Notes: generated by a model from the sequence alone, not told the origin. A stretch of 64,000 nt of DNA from Chlorobiota bacterium (GCA_013152085.1 JAADHC010000054.1:62001-126000), one strand, 5' to 3'; positions 50,804 through 59,556 are shown, counted from the first letter of the stretch. A program made the numbers and translations.

Positions 50804-52849
50804 TTAGAGCAGATCAATGCTGCGTTTGACAAAGGTATTCAGCTTTTCACCACGTAACATGTTATTGGCCAGAAGTGCAAGATCAATCAATTGACTTAAT
50901 TTTTTATTTTTCCTGGCATAGCCGGTCAGGATTTCTTTCTTTTTATCCTCCAGTTCCCGGATTTTTGATTCGAGCTCTTCAATGCGGTCTTTGTCTTTCT
51001 GTGGGATTTCTTCCTCTTTCTTATCTTTCAGGGCATTTTCGATTTCCTCCTTTGATTTCCTTATAGGTGAGATTTTATCCCCGATCTTTTTCAAACGTTC
51101 TCCGGTTTTCTTCTCCAGGTCAGTAGCAACCTTAAGAATTAACGGATGATTGGCGTTGATAACAAGATTGTATGTCTCCGGGAGACTGCCGTACATACCG
51201 GCATCACCACCAAGCTCCGCCATATCTTTCATCCTGCGCATAAATTCAGACTGGGTAATCAGAACAGGGTTTCCGGTTTCTTCCATATTTTCAAAAACAA
51301 CCATAAACTTTTCCTTATCAGGAAGCACCCCAAGGAAAACTTCTTTCAGGTTGTCCTTTTGTTCCGGTGTAAGTTTAGATTCTCCCTGTTCTTCCTTTTC
51401 CACCAGTTTTTCGATCACATCAGCATCCACCCGTACGAAGCGGGAATTCTTGAATTTGCTTTCCAAATGACTGATAAAGTGAACATCCAGTTGTCCGTCC
51501 ATCAGAAGGACGTCATATCCTTTGGCATGTGCAGTATCAATGAAAGCATATTGATTATCCTTGTCTGTAGCATAGAGATAGATCAGGTTTTTATGTTTGT
51601 CCGTCTGGTTCTCACGAATGAGTTTTTCATACTCTTCGTAAGTGAAATACCGGTTTTCAGTATTTTTAAGAAGTGCAAATTTTTCTGCCCGCTCATAGAA
51701 CTTTTCATCCGTAAGCATACCATATTCGATAAAAAGCTTAAGATCATCCCATTTTTCTTCAAAACCTTTTCTGTTTTCCTTAAAGATTTCCTGTAACCGG
51801 TCTGCCACTTTTTTTGTGATATGACTGGAAATCTTGCGTACGTTACTGTCATTTTGCAAAAAGCTCCGGGAAACATTCAGTGGAATGTCCGGAGAGTCCA
51901 GAACCCCATGCAGTAAAGTTAGGAATTCAGGAACGATGCCTTCGACGGAATCAGTTACAAATACCTGGTTGGCATACAGTTGGATTTTATTTTTCTGGAT
52001 TTCAAACTGGTTCTTAATCTTCGGAAAATAAAGTATACCTGTAAGGGTGAACGGATAATCAACATTCAGGTGGATATAGAAGAGCGGGTCATCCTGCACC
52101 GGATACAGATCGTGATAAAAACTGATATAATCTTCCTCTTTCAGGTCGGCTGGTTTTCTGGTCCATGCAGGTGTTGTATTATTGATAATATGATCCTTGT
52201 CTGTCTCAACCATTTTGTCATCTTTCCACTCTTTTTCTTTCCCGAAGGCAATTTCAACGGGCAGGTAGCGACAATATTTCTTAAGGATATTTTCAATTCT
52301 GGATTCTTCCAGAAATTCCTTGGAACCGTCGTCGATATGGAGAATAATGTCGGTTCCCCTGTCTTTTTTGTCAACTTCTTCGAGTGTAAATTCCGGCGTT
52401 CCTTTGCAGCTCCATTTTACAGCTTTAGCATCTTCCAGGTATGACCTGGTAATGATTTCCACTTTTTCGGAGATCATAAAAGAAGAATAGAATCCAAGGC
52501 CAAAGTGCCCGATGATGGCATTTGCATCCTTTTTATACTTTTCAAGAAACTCTTCTGCACTTGAAAGTGCAATCTGGTTGATAAACCTGTCGATTTCATC
52601 TGCGGTCATCCCGACACCGCGGTCAGAAACCGTGAGTGTTTTCTGCTTTTTATCCAGAGAAACACGGATGGTAAGGTCTCCCATTTCGCCTTTATAATCG
52701 CCGACAGAAGCCAGTGTTTTTAATTTCTGTATAGCATCAATTGCATTGGAGATCAGTTCTCTCAGGAATATCTCATGATCAGAATAAAGAAACTTTTTGA
52801 TGATCGGAAAAATATTCTCACTGGTAACATTAATTTGTCCTTTTTGCAT
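50804..52849 (-). CDS. htpG: Molecular chaperone HtpG (Hsp90)
   Basis: A 681-residue Hsp90. The GHKL ATPase domain carries EIFLRELISNAIDAIQKL, DRGVGMTADEI and IGHFGLGFYSSFMI. A middle client-binding domain with GILYFPK and the FVTDSVEGIVPEFL region follows, and then a C-terminal dimerisation domain. A charged, Lys/Glu-rich insert near residues 590-650 is longer than in E. coli HtpG, as is common in Bacteroidota. No CIRCE or heat-shock operator was recognised upstream. Confidence 0.96.
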   Translation of the reverse strand: MQKGQINVTSENIFPIIKKFLYSDHEIFLRELISNAIDAIQKLKTLASVGDYKGEMGDLTIRVSLDKKQKTLTVSDRGVGMTADEIDRFINQIALSSAEEFLEKYKKDANAIIGHFGLGFYSSFMISEKVEIITRSYLEDAKAVKWSCKGTPEFTLEEVDKKDRGTDIILHIDDGSKEFLEESRIENILKKYCRYLPVEIAFGKEKEWKDDKMVETDKDHIINNTTPAWTRKPADLKEEDYISFYHDLYPVQDDPLFYIHLNVDYPFTLTGILYFPKIKNQFEIQKNKIQLYANQVFVTDSVEGIVPEFLTLLHGVLDSPDIPLNVSRSFLQNDSNVRKISSHITKKVADRLQEIFKENRKGFEEKWDDLKLFIEYGMLTDEKFYERAEKFALLKNTENRYFTYEEYEKLIRENQTDKHKNLIYLYATDKDNQYAFIDTAHAKGYDVLLMDGQLDVHFISHLESKFKNSRFVRVDADVIEKLVEKEEQGESKLTPEQKDNLKEVFLGVLPDKEKFMVVFENMEETGNPVLITQSEFMRRMKDMAELGGDAGMYGSLPETYNLVINANHPLILKVATDLEKKTGERLKKIGDKISPIRKSKEEIENALKDKKEEEIPQKDKDRIEELESKIRELEDKKKEILTGYARKNKKLSQLIDLALLANNMLRGEKLNTFVKRSIDLL

Positions 52850-52987
52850 AGCTCTGTCCTTTTTAGATGGTTCGGTAAATTATCATTTCACTGCGGGGGA
52901 GTTTCAAACCTTATGCCAACAGGGACAGGCTGACAAATAGTCATGAAGCAGCACAGGTTTCGGATGAAGAATCCATTTCCGGATTTT

Positions 52988-53533
52988 CTAAAAATACCAA
53001 GGAAAAAGAAATCTTGCAGCCAGGGTAAAAAGGGAAACCAGGATAATATAAACAGCCAGGATACGCAGGGCAAGCTTACTGGCTTTCCGTTTTTTATCAA
53101 GGTTACTGCGGCTGATGGTGCCTTTAACATGATTGTCGATCCAGTGGATGGCGTTGGGATTATTGATAATCCATGCCCCGGCCCCGGCTTCAAGAACAGG
53201 TTGACCTTTATCTTTATAGTTACTGTCAACAAGAAAAATGGTTGAGTACTTGTCAGGAAGGTTGTGCACCTGATGGAGAACTTCAAGAGCTTCGTCGCAA
53301 GAATCAGAATTCTGAAGATGCCTGTTCAATACATAAATAATGATACGGATATTGGCTTTACGTATACCCGGGATTCTGGGAATATCGGTGTTTTCAAGAA
53401 ATTGTCTGAAAGAGGTGAAGTTCAGCACCGCATATTTCTCGGGATTGTCAAATCGCTGGGAAATATCTCCGGAGATCTGTCCAAACTCATCAATTACATA
53501 TAGGTAGACCGGTGAAAGTGTCTTCTGTTTCAT
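52988..53533 (-). CDS. Receiver-like protein with C-terminal membrane anchor, unknown function
   Basis: A 181-residue protein. Residues 1-145 have the alternating strand/helix pattern of a response-regulator receiver: YLYVIDEFG, IRIIIYVLN where the phospho-acceptor strand is expected, STIFLVDS, and EAGAGAWIINNP in place of the usual AGAxGYLxKP. The phospho-acceptor Asp and the conserved Lys are not obvious. A basic linker (LDKKRKASK) and a hydrophobic segment (residues about 157-178, LRILAVYIILVSLFTLAARFL) end the protein. No kinase is adjacent. The receiver resemblance is my inference from pattern, so this is a low-certainty call. Confidence 0.55.
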   Translation of the reverse strand: MKQKTLSPVYLYVIDEFGQISGDISQRFDNPEKYAVLNFTSFRQFLENTDIPRIPGIRKANIRIIIYVLNRHLQNSDSCDEALEVLHQVHNLPDKYSTIFLVDSNYKDKGQPVLEAGAGAWIINNPNAIHWIDNHVKGTISRSNLDKKRKASKLALRILAVYIILVSLFTLAARFLFPWYF

Positions 53534-53600
53534 TATGTTTTCCTGCCGTTATCCTGAGAATAAAAGTACAACTTTTTTATATAACCTGACACATCTGTCG

Positions 53601-54482
53601 TTAAGGAATTTCCTGATTCCGAACATCCAGATCCTCCCTGTAATACCATTTCCCCTTTTTAAAAATGAATCCGTCATAGGAAAAATCAGGACCGTAAAAC
53701 TGATACATTCCTTTATAGGAAGGCCGGGAAGGAGAAAGGTGATCAAAAATGATCATCTTCAAATCCTGATCATAGTGCAGCAACATACTGACATGAGCGG
53801 AAAACTCAAAAACAACCCTGTAGCTGGTGTGGTCGGGATATACAAAAACGGGGGCTCCGAACTGCGGGGTTCCGTCTTTCTGAAACCATAAAATATCAAT
53901 AACTTTTTTCGTTGTAAAAAAATCATGATAACGAATCCCCAATAAAGTGTACCAGGTTACCGTATCGGTTCTGTTTTCCAGGATTTCATAATATAAAGCG
54001 CCATACCATTGCTCAGGTGTTAATTCTTTGTTTTCAGGAATATCCCTTTCCGGAAGAGCGCTTTTCATGGCTGTAACTTTGATAGTGTGCGCTGTAGTAT
54101 CCGGAAACTGAAGCATCAGATAATAAAGATGTGTACCATCGTTGTTTGGAATATTCCAATTCAATACCCTGAAACCGGAATCTGGCGGGAATATCTTTCC
54201 GACATTTTCCAGAGAATCAAAAGGATAGGTAAAGGATTCCGGATTATCCAGTACTGTTGAAAAGATGCCGAAAATAGTATCAGCAATGAAAGCTTTTGTT
54301 TTGTCCGACCGGCTGGTGCGGATGGTATCAAAATACTGCCGTAACCTGATTTCGGTTTTTATAAAAGTGTCTTTGGAAGTTTGACTATTGCCGGAGGTAG
54401 AAATGGTCAGCAAAAAGATCAGACTGACAGCGAAAGCTGATCCGGATAAATGAACCGTGCCTTTCTCCTTATTTTTTTTCAT
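53601..54482 (-). CDS. Exported protein of unknown function
   Basis: A 293-residue protein with a signal peptide (hydrophobic core at residues 14-30, then SGNSQTSK), and a soluble body rich in aromatic residues with no repeats. Recognisable stretches such as TPEQWYGALYYEI, LLGIRYHDFFTTKKVIDIL and DHLSPSRPSYKGMYQFYGPD look conserved in style, but I cannot place the family. It is expected in the periplasm or outer membrane. It is in the same orientation as the aminotransferase gene 25 bases upstream, so it may be cotranscribed. Confidence 0.75.
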   Translation of the reverse strand: MKKNKEKGTVHLSGSAFAVSLIFLLTISTSGNSQTSKDTFIKTEIRLRQYFDTIRTSRSDKTKAFIADTIFGIFSTVLDNPESFTYPFDSLENVGKIFPPDSGFRVLNWNIPNNDGTHLYYLMLQFPDTTAHTIKVTAMKSALPERDIPENKELTPEQWYGALYYEILENRTDTVTWYTLLGIRYHDFFTTKKVIDILWFQKDGTPQFGAPVFVYPDHTSYRVVFEFSAHVSMLLHYDQDLKMIIFDHLSPSRPSYKGMYQFYGPDFSYDGFIFKKGKWYYREDLDVRNQEIP

Positions 54483-54507
54483 TTTTCAGGTTACTAAAAT
54501 CAGCTTG

Positions 54508-55704
54508 TCAGGCAGATACTTCTTCGAGTGTTTGCAACATCAATCGGCATCCGAAGGTGAGTTCTTCTTCGGAAATAGTCAGAGGCGGAGATATTCGGAA
54601 GGAGGAATCGTCAAACAGGAAAAAGTCTGTAATAAGCCCATTGTGCAGGGATCTCCTGACAAATTTGTCGAGAATTCCGCTGGTCCCGGTGTCAATGGCA
54701 AAAAGCAGGCCTGTCCCTCTGACTTCTTTTATCAGCGGATGATTACTGAAGATATCGCGAATGATTTTTGCTTTCTTTGCGATCTGAAAAACGGGGAGTT
54801 CCGTTGACAGAATCCGGAGACTGGCGAGACCCGCTGCACATGAGAGCGGATGTCCGCCAAAAGTGGTGATATGTCCCAGTTCGGGATTATAGGTAAGTGT
54901 TTCCATAATCGGGGAGGAGGAGATGAAGGCTCCCAGAGGTAACCCTCCACCCAGTGCTTTTGCCAGCACCAGAATGTCCGGTTGTACTTTGTATTTTTGA
55001 AAAGCGAACATTTCCCCTGTGCGTCCGAATCCTGTCTGCACTTCATCAAATATAAGCAAAGTGCCGGTTTCATCGCATCTCTGACGAACAGCTTCCAGGT
55101 ATCCTTTTTCCGGTAGGATAATGCCTGCTTCTCCCTGGACAGGTTCCACAAGAACGGCTGCGGTTTTGTCTGTTATCGCGTTAAGTTGATCCGGATCATT
55201 AAAATCCAGAAAACGGGTTCCGGGAACCAGCGGACGGAAAGCACGTTTAAAATATTCACCACCCATAACACTGAGCGCTCCCATCGTGCTTCCATGATAT
55301 GCTTTACGGAAAGCAATCCATTCATGTCTGCCGGTAAAACGCCTCGAAAGCTTAAGTGCACCTTCGATAGCTTCACTGCCGGAGTTAACAAAATAGATTT
55401 TTCTGAGTTTCCCGGGCAGATGACCGGCGAGCTCCCGGGCCAGGTCAACCTGGGTCTGACCGGTAAGATCACCGTAGACCATAACATGTAAAAACTTATC
55501 CAGTTGCTCCCGTACAGCAGAAACGATGGCCGGATGATTATGTCCGAGATTATTCACGGAAATACCTGCAATCATATCCAGATATCTCCGTCCTTTATTA
55601 TCGTACAGGTAAACGCCCTTGGCACGATCCACATGCAGATGAACAGGGTTTTTGGTTGTACCGGCAAGAAATGTGAAATACTGTTGTGTTGATTCTTCTC
55701 CCAT
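54508..55704 (-). CDS. Class III aminotransferase (acetylornithine/ornithine-type)
   Basis: A 398-residue fold-type I PLP enzyme. It has VNNLGHNHPAIVSAV near residue 50, NSGSEAIEGALKLSRR, the PLP-Asp motif LLIFDEVQTGFGRTG and the catalytic Lys in LAKALGGGLPLGAF near residue 250. The class includes acetylornithine, ornithine and 4-aminobutyrate aminotransferases. No arg genes are adjacent, so the substrate is open. It begins 10 bases after the LytTR gene on the same strand. Confidence 0.88.
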   Translation of the reverse strand: MGEESTQQYFTFLAGTTKNPVHLHVDRAKGVYLYDNKGRRYLDMIAGISVNNLGHNHPAIVSAVREQLDKFLHVMVYGDLTGQTQVDLARELAGHLPGKLRKIYFVNSGSEAIEGALKLSRRFTGRHEWIAFRKAYHGSTMGALSVMGGEYFKRAFRPLVPGTRFLDFNDPDQLNAITDKTAAVLVEPVQGEAGIILPEKGYLEAVRQRCDETGTLLIFDEVQTGFGRTGEMFAFQKYKVQPDILVLAKALGGGLPLGAFISSSPIMETLTYNPELGHITTFGGHPLSCAAGLASLRILSTELPVFQIAKKAKIIRDIFSNHPLIKEVRGTGLLFAIDTGTSGILDKFVRRSLHNGLITDFFLFDDSSFRISPPLTISEEELTFGCRLMLQTLEEVSA

Positions 55705-55714
55705 CCCGTGAAAA

Positions 55715-56422
55715 CTAACGGTTCATCAGATTAATTTTGCTCAGCAGTTCATCGCGGAAAGATTTGCCAAGCGGAAGCGTATATTTCTGGTCGTTAACCG
55801 TCAATTCGACATTTTTATCATAGATGGCTGTAATCAGTCTCGTATTGGCAATATAAGAACGATGGATACGTATAAAATGGTGGTACGGTAAATTGTTAGC
55901 CATGGCCTTCATGGTAAAATGTATGGTATATTTTCCGCTACCTGTGTATAAAACCACATAATTCTCTAGAGCTTCAACCCAATGAATGTCATTAAAGCTA
56001 AGCTTAACAAGAGAAGACCCTTTCTTAATGAATATTTCATTATCCGTCTGGCTGAATTCGGAAAATTTAGAAATTTTATGTGCTTTTTCAACCGCTTTAT
56101 AAAACCGAGGATATCTAATCGGCTTAAGGATATAATCAGTCACATCAAAATCGAAAGCGGTAAGTGCATATTTTTCTTTCGAAGAAGTAATAATCACCTG
56201 AGGATGTTGTTGTATGCTTTCTAAGAATTCTACACCTGTCATTTCCGGAAGTTCAATATCGAGAAAAACCAGGTCAACTTTAGTTTTATTGCTTAAATGA
56301 TTAATTGCATCAATGGCATTACGGAACGTGGCTACCAACGTAAGGGAATCAGTCCGCTTTACATATTCTTCCAATACCTTTTTGGACAATTCATCATCTT
56401 CGATTATAATACAATTCATCAT
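55715..56422 (-). CDS. LytTR-type response regulator
   Basis: A 235-residue regulator. The N-terminal receiver has acidic EDDE at residues 8-11, the phospho-acceptor in VFLDIELPEMTG (Asp near 55), TSSKE and the ILKPI lysine. The C-terminal LytTR DNA-binding domain carries DIHWVEALENYVVLYTGSG and FIRIHRSYIANTRLI. It probably answers a LytS/YehU-type kinase that is not in this window, making it an orphan here. Two adjacent ATGs can start it (56422 or 56419). A minus-strand TATTTTTG lies at 56479-56486. Confidence 0.92.
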   Translation of the reverse strand: MMNCIIIEDDELSKKVLEEYVKRTDSLTLVATFRNAIDAINHLSNKTKVDLVFLDIELPEMTGVEFLESIQQHPQVIITSSKEKYALTAFDFDVTDYILKPIRYPRFYKAVEKAHKISKFSEFSQTDNEIFIKKGSSLVKLSFNDIHWVEALENYVVLYTGSGKYTIHFTMKAMANNLPYHHFIRIHRSYIANTRLITAIYDKNVELTVNDQKYTLPLGKSFRDELLSKINLMNR

Positions 56423-56478
56423 GAGAAGGTAAAGCTTAATAAAAGTGATTCAAACCAGGGTGGTTTGTTTCCGTATAT

Positions 56479-56486
56479 CAAAAATA
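56479..56486 (-). promoter_or_regulatory. Candidate -7 element for the LytTR regulator gene
   Basis: The minus strand reads TATTTTTG, 57 bases before the start codon. It lies just past the 3' end of the trmH gene. Confidence 0.4.
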
Positions 56487-56504
56487 GTCATTCTGGTCTA
56501 AAAA

Positions 56505-57206
56505 CTAAAGTAAATCATGATTTTTATCATATTTCCCCGGATATTTCTTATTCCATCGGGCAATAATCCCATCGGAAGACTTAATACTGTTCTGCAGCCA
56601 TTGTACATATATCCCTTCCTGTTCTTCAGGGGTTAATTTCCATCGGATGTGATTGTTTCGTATTCCGGAAGTCAACGCATAGAGAATAATCCCTGCAGAT
56701 ACGGAGATATTAAAACTTTCTGTGAAACCGAACATGGGAATATACAGAAATTCATCGGCAGATTGGATTGCTTCCCTGGAAAGGCCGGTAAGTTCTGTCC
56801 CGAATGCAAGGGCAATTTTCCCTTTTGAAAGGTTGAATTGATCGACGGTAACTTCGGAGGGATCAGGAACGGTTGCCACGACCCGGTAGCCAAGTGCTTT
56901 TAATACGGAGAACGTTTTTTTTGTATTCATTTCCTGAGGGGGATATTTATGGATGGTGAGCCATTTTGATGCACCGAGTACGATATCCGGATGAACCTCG
57001 AAAGTGTTTTTTTTCTCAATAATATGAATATCCTGAATACCAAAACATTCACAGGATCTTAATACGGCACTGGCATTATGTGGCTGATAAAGATCTTCAA
57101 GAATAACGGTAATATATCGTGTCCTTTCAGCCAGGACTTTCAGGAATAGTTCCCTGCGCCTGTCCGTGATAAAGGACTCAAGATGTTTGATTAGTTCCGG
57201 ATGCAA
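56505..57206 (-). CDS. trmH: SpoU-family tRNA 2'-O-methyltransferase (TrmH type)
   Basis: A 233-residue knotted (SPOUT) methyltransferase with the three SpoU motifs: DLYQPHNASAVLRSCECFG (motif 1), IALAFGTELTGLSREA (motif 2) and IPMFGFTESFNISVSAGIIL (motif 3). The N- and C-terminal helical extensions and ERTRYITVILEDLYQPHN favour TrmH, which methylates Gm18 of tRNA, over rRNA enzymes. It is a single gene between a terminator shared with HU and the LytTR regulator. Confidence 0.9.
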   Translation of the reverse strand: MHPELIKHLESFITDRRRELFLKVLAERTRYITVILEDLYQPHNASAVLRSCECFGIQDIHIIEKKNTFEVHPDIVLGASKWLTIHKYPPQEMNTKKTFSVLKALGYRVVATVPDPSEVTVDQFNLSKGKIALAFGTELTGLSREAIQSADEFLYIPMFGFTESFNISVSAGIILYALTSGIRNNHIRWKLTPEEQEGIYVQWLQNSIKSSDGIIARWNKKYPGKYDKNHDLL

Positions 57207-57220
57207 AATGTGTCAGATAA

Positions 57221-57251
57221 AAAAAGGGAGCACATGATGTACTCCCTTTTT
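57221..57251. terminator. Intrinsic terminator of the HU gene
   Basis: AAAAAGGGAG (57221-57230) and CTCCCTTTTT (57242-57251) form a perfect 10-bp stem around an 11-base loop. It works for the minus-strand HU gene, whose stop is 16 bases away. Confidence 0.85.
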
Positions 57252-57266
57252 GCCAGATAATACTTT

Positions 57267-57539
57267 TTACTGAACAGAACCTGCAAGGTCACTTCCGGCT
57301 TTGAATTTTACAACTTTTTTAGCCTTAATAGTGATAGGCTGGCCGGTCTGCGGGTTGCGACCTGTCCTGGCATTTCTGTTGCTAACAGAAAATGATCCGA
57401 ATCCTACGAGTGCAACGCGATCTCCTTTTTTCAGAGCAGCGGCAGTAGTGTCAACGAAGGCATCCAAAGCCCTTTTTGCATCAGCTTTTGATAAATTAGC
57501 TTTGCTGGCAATTGATTCAATTAATTCAGCTTTGTTCAT
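57267..57539 (-). CDS. hup: HU-family DNA-binding protein
   Basis: A 90-residue histone-like protein with the standard start [20 protein letters not shown], the beta-arm [10 protein letters not shown] near residue 62 and the [18 protein letters not shown] signature. As a homodimer it bends and compacts DNA. It is a single-gene unit with a perfectly spaced promoter upstream and a strong terminator downstream. Confidence 0.96.
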   Translation of the reverse strand: MNKAELIESIASKANLSKADAKRALDAFVDTTAAALKKGDRVALVGFGSFSVSNRNARTGRNPQTGQPITIKAKKVVKFKAGSDLAGSVQ

Positions 57540-57939
57540 AACTAAATAAAATTAGGGTTAGTACTAAATGATTTCTTTTCTACAAATATAGGGCATTTCA
57601 GGACTTATGCAAATATTGTTGAATAAAAAAACATAGTGTACATGCAGGTTACAGGAGTTATTCACAATTTTAATATATATTTATAAAAACGTAACTGACA
57701 GATTATCAACACCAAGTCAATACCCGGTGAACAGACTAAAAAATTTTCAACAACCCCGGTTTTTCACCCCTGTAACCCACAGAATATAGGCATTTTGTGC
57801 AGAATAACGCATGAATCAAAAGGAGTCTTTCTTTACCGTACCGGAATAAAATACATGGTTATTCTGTTAACAAATAACGTTCTGCCGTATTTATCAGATA
57901 ATGTCAAGTTCTTTTCCTATTATGGCAAAAATACCGTGA
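57540..57939. other. 400-bp AT-rich intergenic region with DnaA-box-like sites
   Basis: No gene. The right-hand end is next to a truncated gene. Sites resembling DnaA boxes are TTATTCACA at 57658-57666 (perfect for TTATNCACA), TTATCAACA at 57703-57711 and TTTTCAACA at 57744-57752, next to an AT-rich stretch at 57667-57690. The HU promoter occupies 57583-57612. Confidence 0.45.
57583..57612 (-). promoter_or_regulatory. Promoter of the HU gene
   Basis: On the minus strand TTG (complement of 57610-57612; TTTG if 57613 is included), 19 bases, then TATATTTG (complement of 57583-57590). This is a textbook Bacteroidota promoter, 44 bases before the HU start. Confidence 0.75.
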
Positions 57940-58227
57940 TCAAACAACATCTTCCAGTTCTTCATGGATATCCAGTGTCCCATTCAGAAACCTGGAACCT
58001 GCACATCCTGTACCATATTTTCTTATAGCTTCTATCGAAGCTTCCATGACCCTGGGATGTCCGGTTAAGCCAAGGTAATTGTTGGACCCGATCATGATCA
58101 TTTCTTTGCCATCTATGGTGACGGTGGTTCCCGGTCCGGATTCAATGGCATGAAAATAGGGATATAAACCCTGTTCCATCACCTCACGTGCCCGGGTAAA
58201 CTTTTTTACTTTATCGAAAATAACCAT
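57940..58227 (-). pseudogene. Truncated N-terminal fragment of a serine palmitoyltransferase-like gene
   Basis: 95 residues that match the N-terminus of Bacteroidota alpha-oxoamine synthases (serine palmitoyltransferase or glycine C-acetyltransferase): [33 protein letters not shown] and [22 protein letters not shown]. Full-length family members have about 395 residues with the PLP lysine near 240; here the frame stops at 57940 right after HEELEDVV. No continuation in another frame is visible in the next 400 bases. The natural start and upstream region seem intact. It looks like the remnant of a rearrangement or incomplete duplication, not an assembly frameshift. Confidence 0.75.
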
Positions 58228-58409
58228 GATATATGGCTAATAAGTTAAGGGACTTAAGAAACGAGAAATATAATTTAGCTGGTCACTCATGTCCGCTTTG
58301 TTGGCTGAGGCCAAATTTAATCGTTTTTTTCTAAACAATTCCGGGCTTCAGGCCGGTGAACCACAAGCCCCCAAAATGAGGGCTTTAACCCGCAACTTTG
58401 TAATAAAAA

Positions 58410-58529
58410 AAAACCAAACCAAAACCTGGCGGTTTTTCTATTTGATCCCCCGGCCTTTTGAAAGCAAGCTTTCAACGGCCCGGGTCTCAAATAAAAAAGC
58501 TCACTTGTGTGAGCTTTTGGTTTGGTTTT
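58410..58529. repeat. 15-bp inverted repeat enclosing two hairpins, next to tRNA-Ser
   Basis: AAAACCAAACCAAAA at 58410-58424 is the exact reverse complement of TTTTGGTTTGGTTTT at 58515-58529. The right arm touches the 3' end of the tRNA. The 90-base interior contains TTGAAAGC/GCTTTCAA and AAGCTCAC/GTGAGCTT stems. Confidence 0.6.
58497..58516 (-). terminator. Terminator of tRNA-Ser
   Basis: AAGCTCAC (58497-58504) and GTGAGCTT (58509-58516) form a perfect 8-bp stem with a TTGT loop. On the minus strand it is followed by TTTT, 14 bases after the tRNA 3' end. Confidence 0.7.
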
Positions 58530-58530
58530 G

Positions 58531-58619
58531 CGGAGAAAGAGGGATTCGAACCCCCGGTCCGCCGATAAGCGGACAACGGTTTTCAAGACCGCCGCATTCG
58601 ACCACTCTGCCATTTCTCC
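58531..58619 (-). tRNA. tRNA-Ser (anticodon TGA)
   Basis: On the minus strand the acceptor arm GGAGAAA pairs with TTTCTCC and the discriminator is G. The D-arm GCAGAGTGGTCGAATGC, the anticodon arm with CTTGAAA loop (anticodon TGA), a long variable arm (GTCCGC...GCGGAC), and the T-arm GGGGGTTCGAATCCC are all present. The long variable arm and the TGA anticodon identify serine. CCA is not encoded. It follows the glycosyltransferase gene in the same orientation. Confidence 0.95.
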
Positions 58620-58670
58620 GGGGTGCAAAAATAATATAATTTCGTTTACAAAAGTAAGCTTTTCCAATAC

Positions 58671-59540
58671 TCAGATCAAAGTATAATTGCGATATTCAAA
58701 AAGTCGTTTACCGGTTTCCTTTTCAACCCAGTATAGAAACCGGTCTTTTAATTTGAAATTCTTTCTTCCCGGATCAATATTTACTTTCCATTCTACCCTG
58801 GCGATCCTTTCCTTCATTACTTCAGGATGTGTACTTTCAAAACGTTTAACAGAATCGACTTCAGAAAAATCAAAAAGCTCCGGAGTGATATAATTTTTTT
58901 TCACCCAATCATCGGAGTGGTACATTTTCCGGAAATGGTTCATCTTTTCTGCCATGATCTTCGGATCTTTAACCCACCCATAATGATAAACCGAGGCTTC
59001 TAACATTTTTACATGTAATTTTTTCCCGTCTTTCCTGAAGCCCTGGGCATCACGAAAGGACCTGATCCTTTTGTCGTTGCGGATAATGCGGACTTCATAC
59101 CTGTACCATGTCCGGGAATCACCGATATAATCGTAGGTGCCATAAAAATGATTGTAATGCAAAAGCAATCCCTCCACGGCAGGGTTTGTTAAATAAGCTT
59201 CCATGCCTTTTTGTATTTCAGGCAGATCATTCTCGTGAATGACTTCATCTGCCTGAAGATAAAAGAGCCACTCATAATCCGCAGGTATCTGGTCAATGAC
59301 CTTATTCGTTTCATCAGCCAGTACTTTCCCCCCTTTTCTGAGAGAATCATCCCAAATACTGTGGAGTATTTTTATTTTATCGGAAGATATGGACTCAATA
59401 AGCTCCCGGGTGGCATCTTCAGAATTTCCTATACTCACATAAAACCGGTCAACCAGCGGAAGGATGGAACGAATAGATTCAATAACCGGATAATTGAATT
59501 TTACAGCATTCCGGACAATGGTGAAACCACAGGTTTTCAT
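58671..59540 (-). CDS. Glycosyltransferase family 2-like protein
   Basis: A 289-residue GT-A type protein without membrane segments. It starts CGFTIVRNAVKFNYPVIESI, with VDRFYVSIGNSEDATREL near residue 30 and the acidic WLFYLQADEVIHENDLPE near residue 90 (the DXD-like site). It probably transfers a sugar in envelope glycan synthesis; the acceptor is unknown. It follows the ABC exporter gene by 16 bases and purB beyond that, so all three may be one transcript. Confidence 0.82.
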   Translation of the reverse strand: MKTCGFTIVRNAVKFNYPVIESIRSILPLVDRFYVSIGNSEDATRELIESISSDKIKILHSIWDDSLRKGGKVLADETNKVIDQIPADYEWLFYLQADEVIHENDLPEIQKGMEAYLTNPAVEGLLLHYNHFYGTYDYIGDSRTWYRYEVRIIRNDKRIRSFRDAQGFRKDGKKLHVKMLEASVYHYGWVKDPKIMAEKMNHFRKMYHSDDWVKKNYITPELFDFSEVDSVKRFESTHPEVMKERIARVEWKVNIDPGRKNFKLKDRFLYWVEKETGKRLFEYRNYTLI

Positions 59541-59556
59541 GTTTTATCGAAACAGG

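Larger units (their letters stand above)
58228..58530. other. Hairpin-rich region between the truncated gene and tRNA-Ser
   Basis: No gene. It has a 15-bp inverted repeat (58410-58424 and 58515-58529, AAAACCAAACCAAAA) enclosing TTGAAAGC-AA-GCTTTCAA and the tRNA terminator hairpin. A further stem AAGCCC...GGGCTT lies at about 58367-58385. Confidence 0.6.

Noticed and set aside
57795..58028. 77-residue plus-strand frame near the truncated gene
   Set aside because: It is antisense to the serine palmitoyltransferase fragment, with no recognisable features.
58317..58667. 116-residue minus-strand open frame beginning MEKLTFVNEI
   Set aside because: It runs through the tRNA-Ser gene and its terminator. 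The apparent MAEWSNAAVLKT sequence is a known type of artefact from translating tRNA-Ser.
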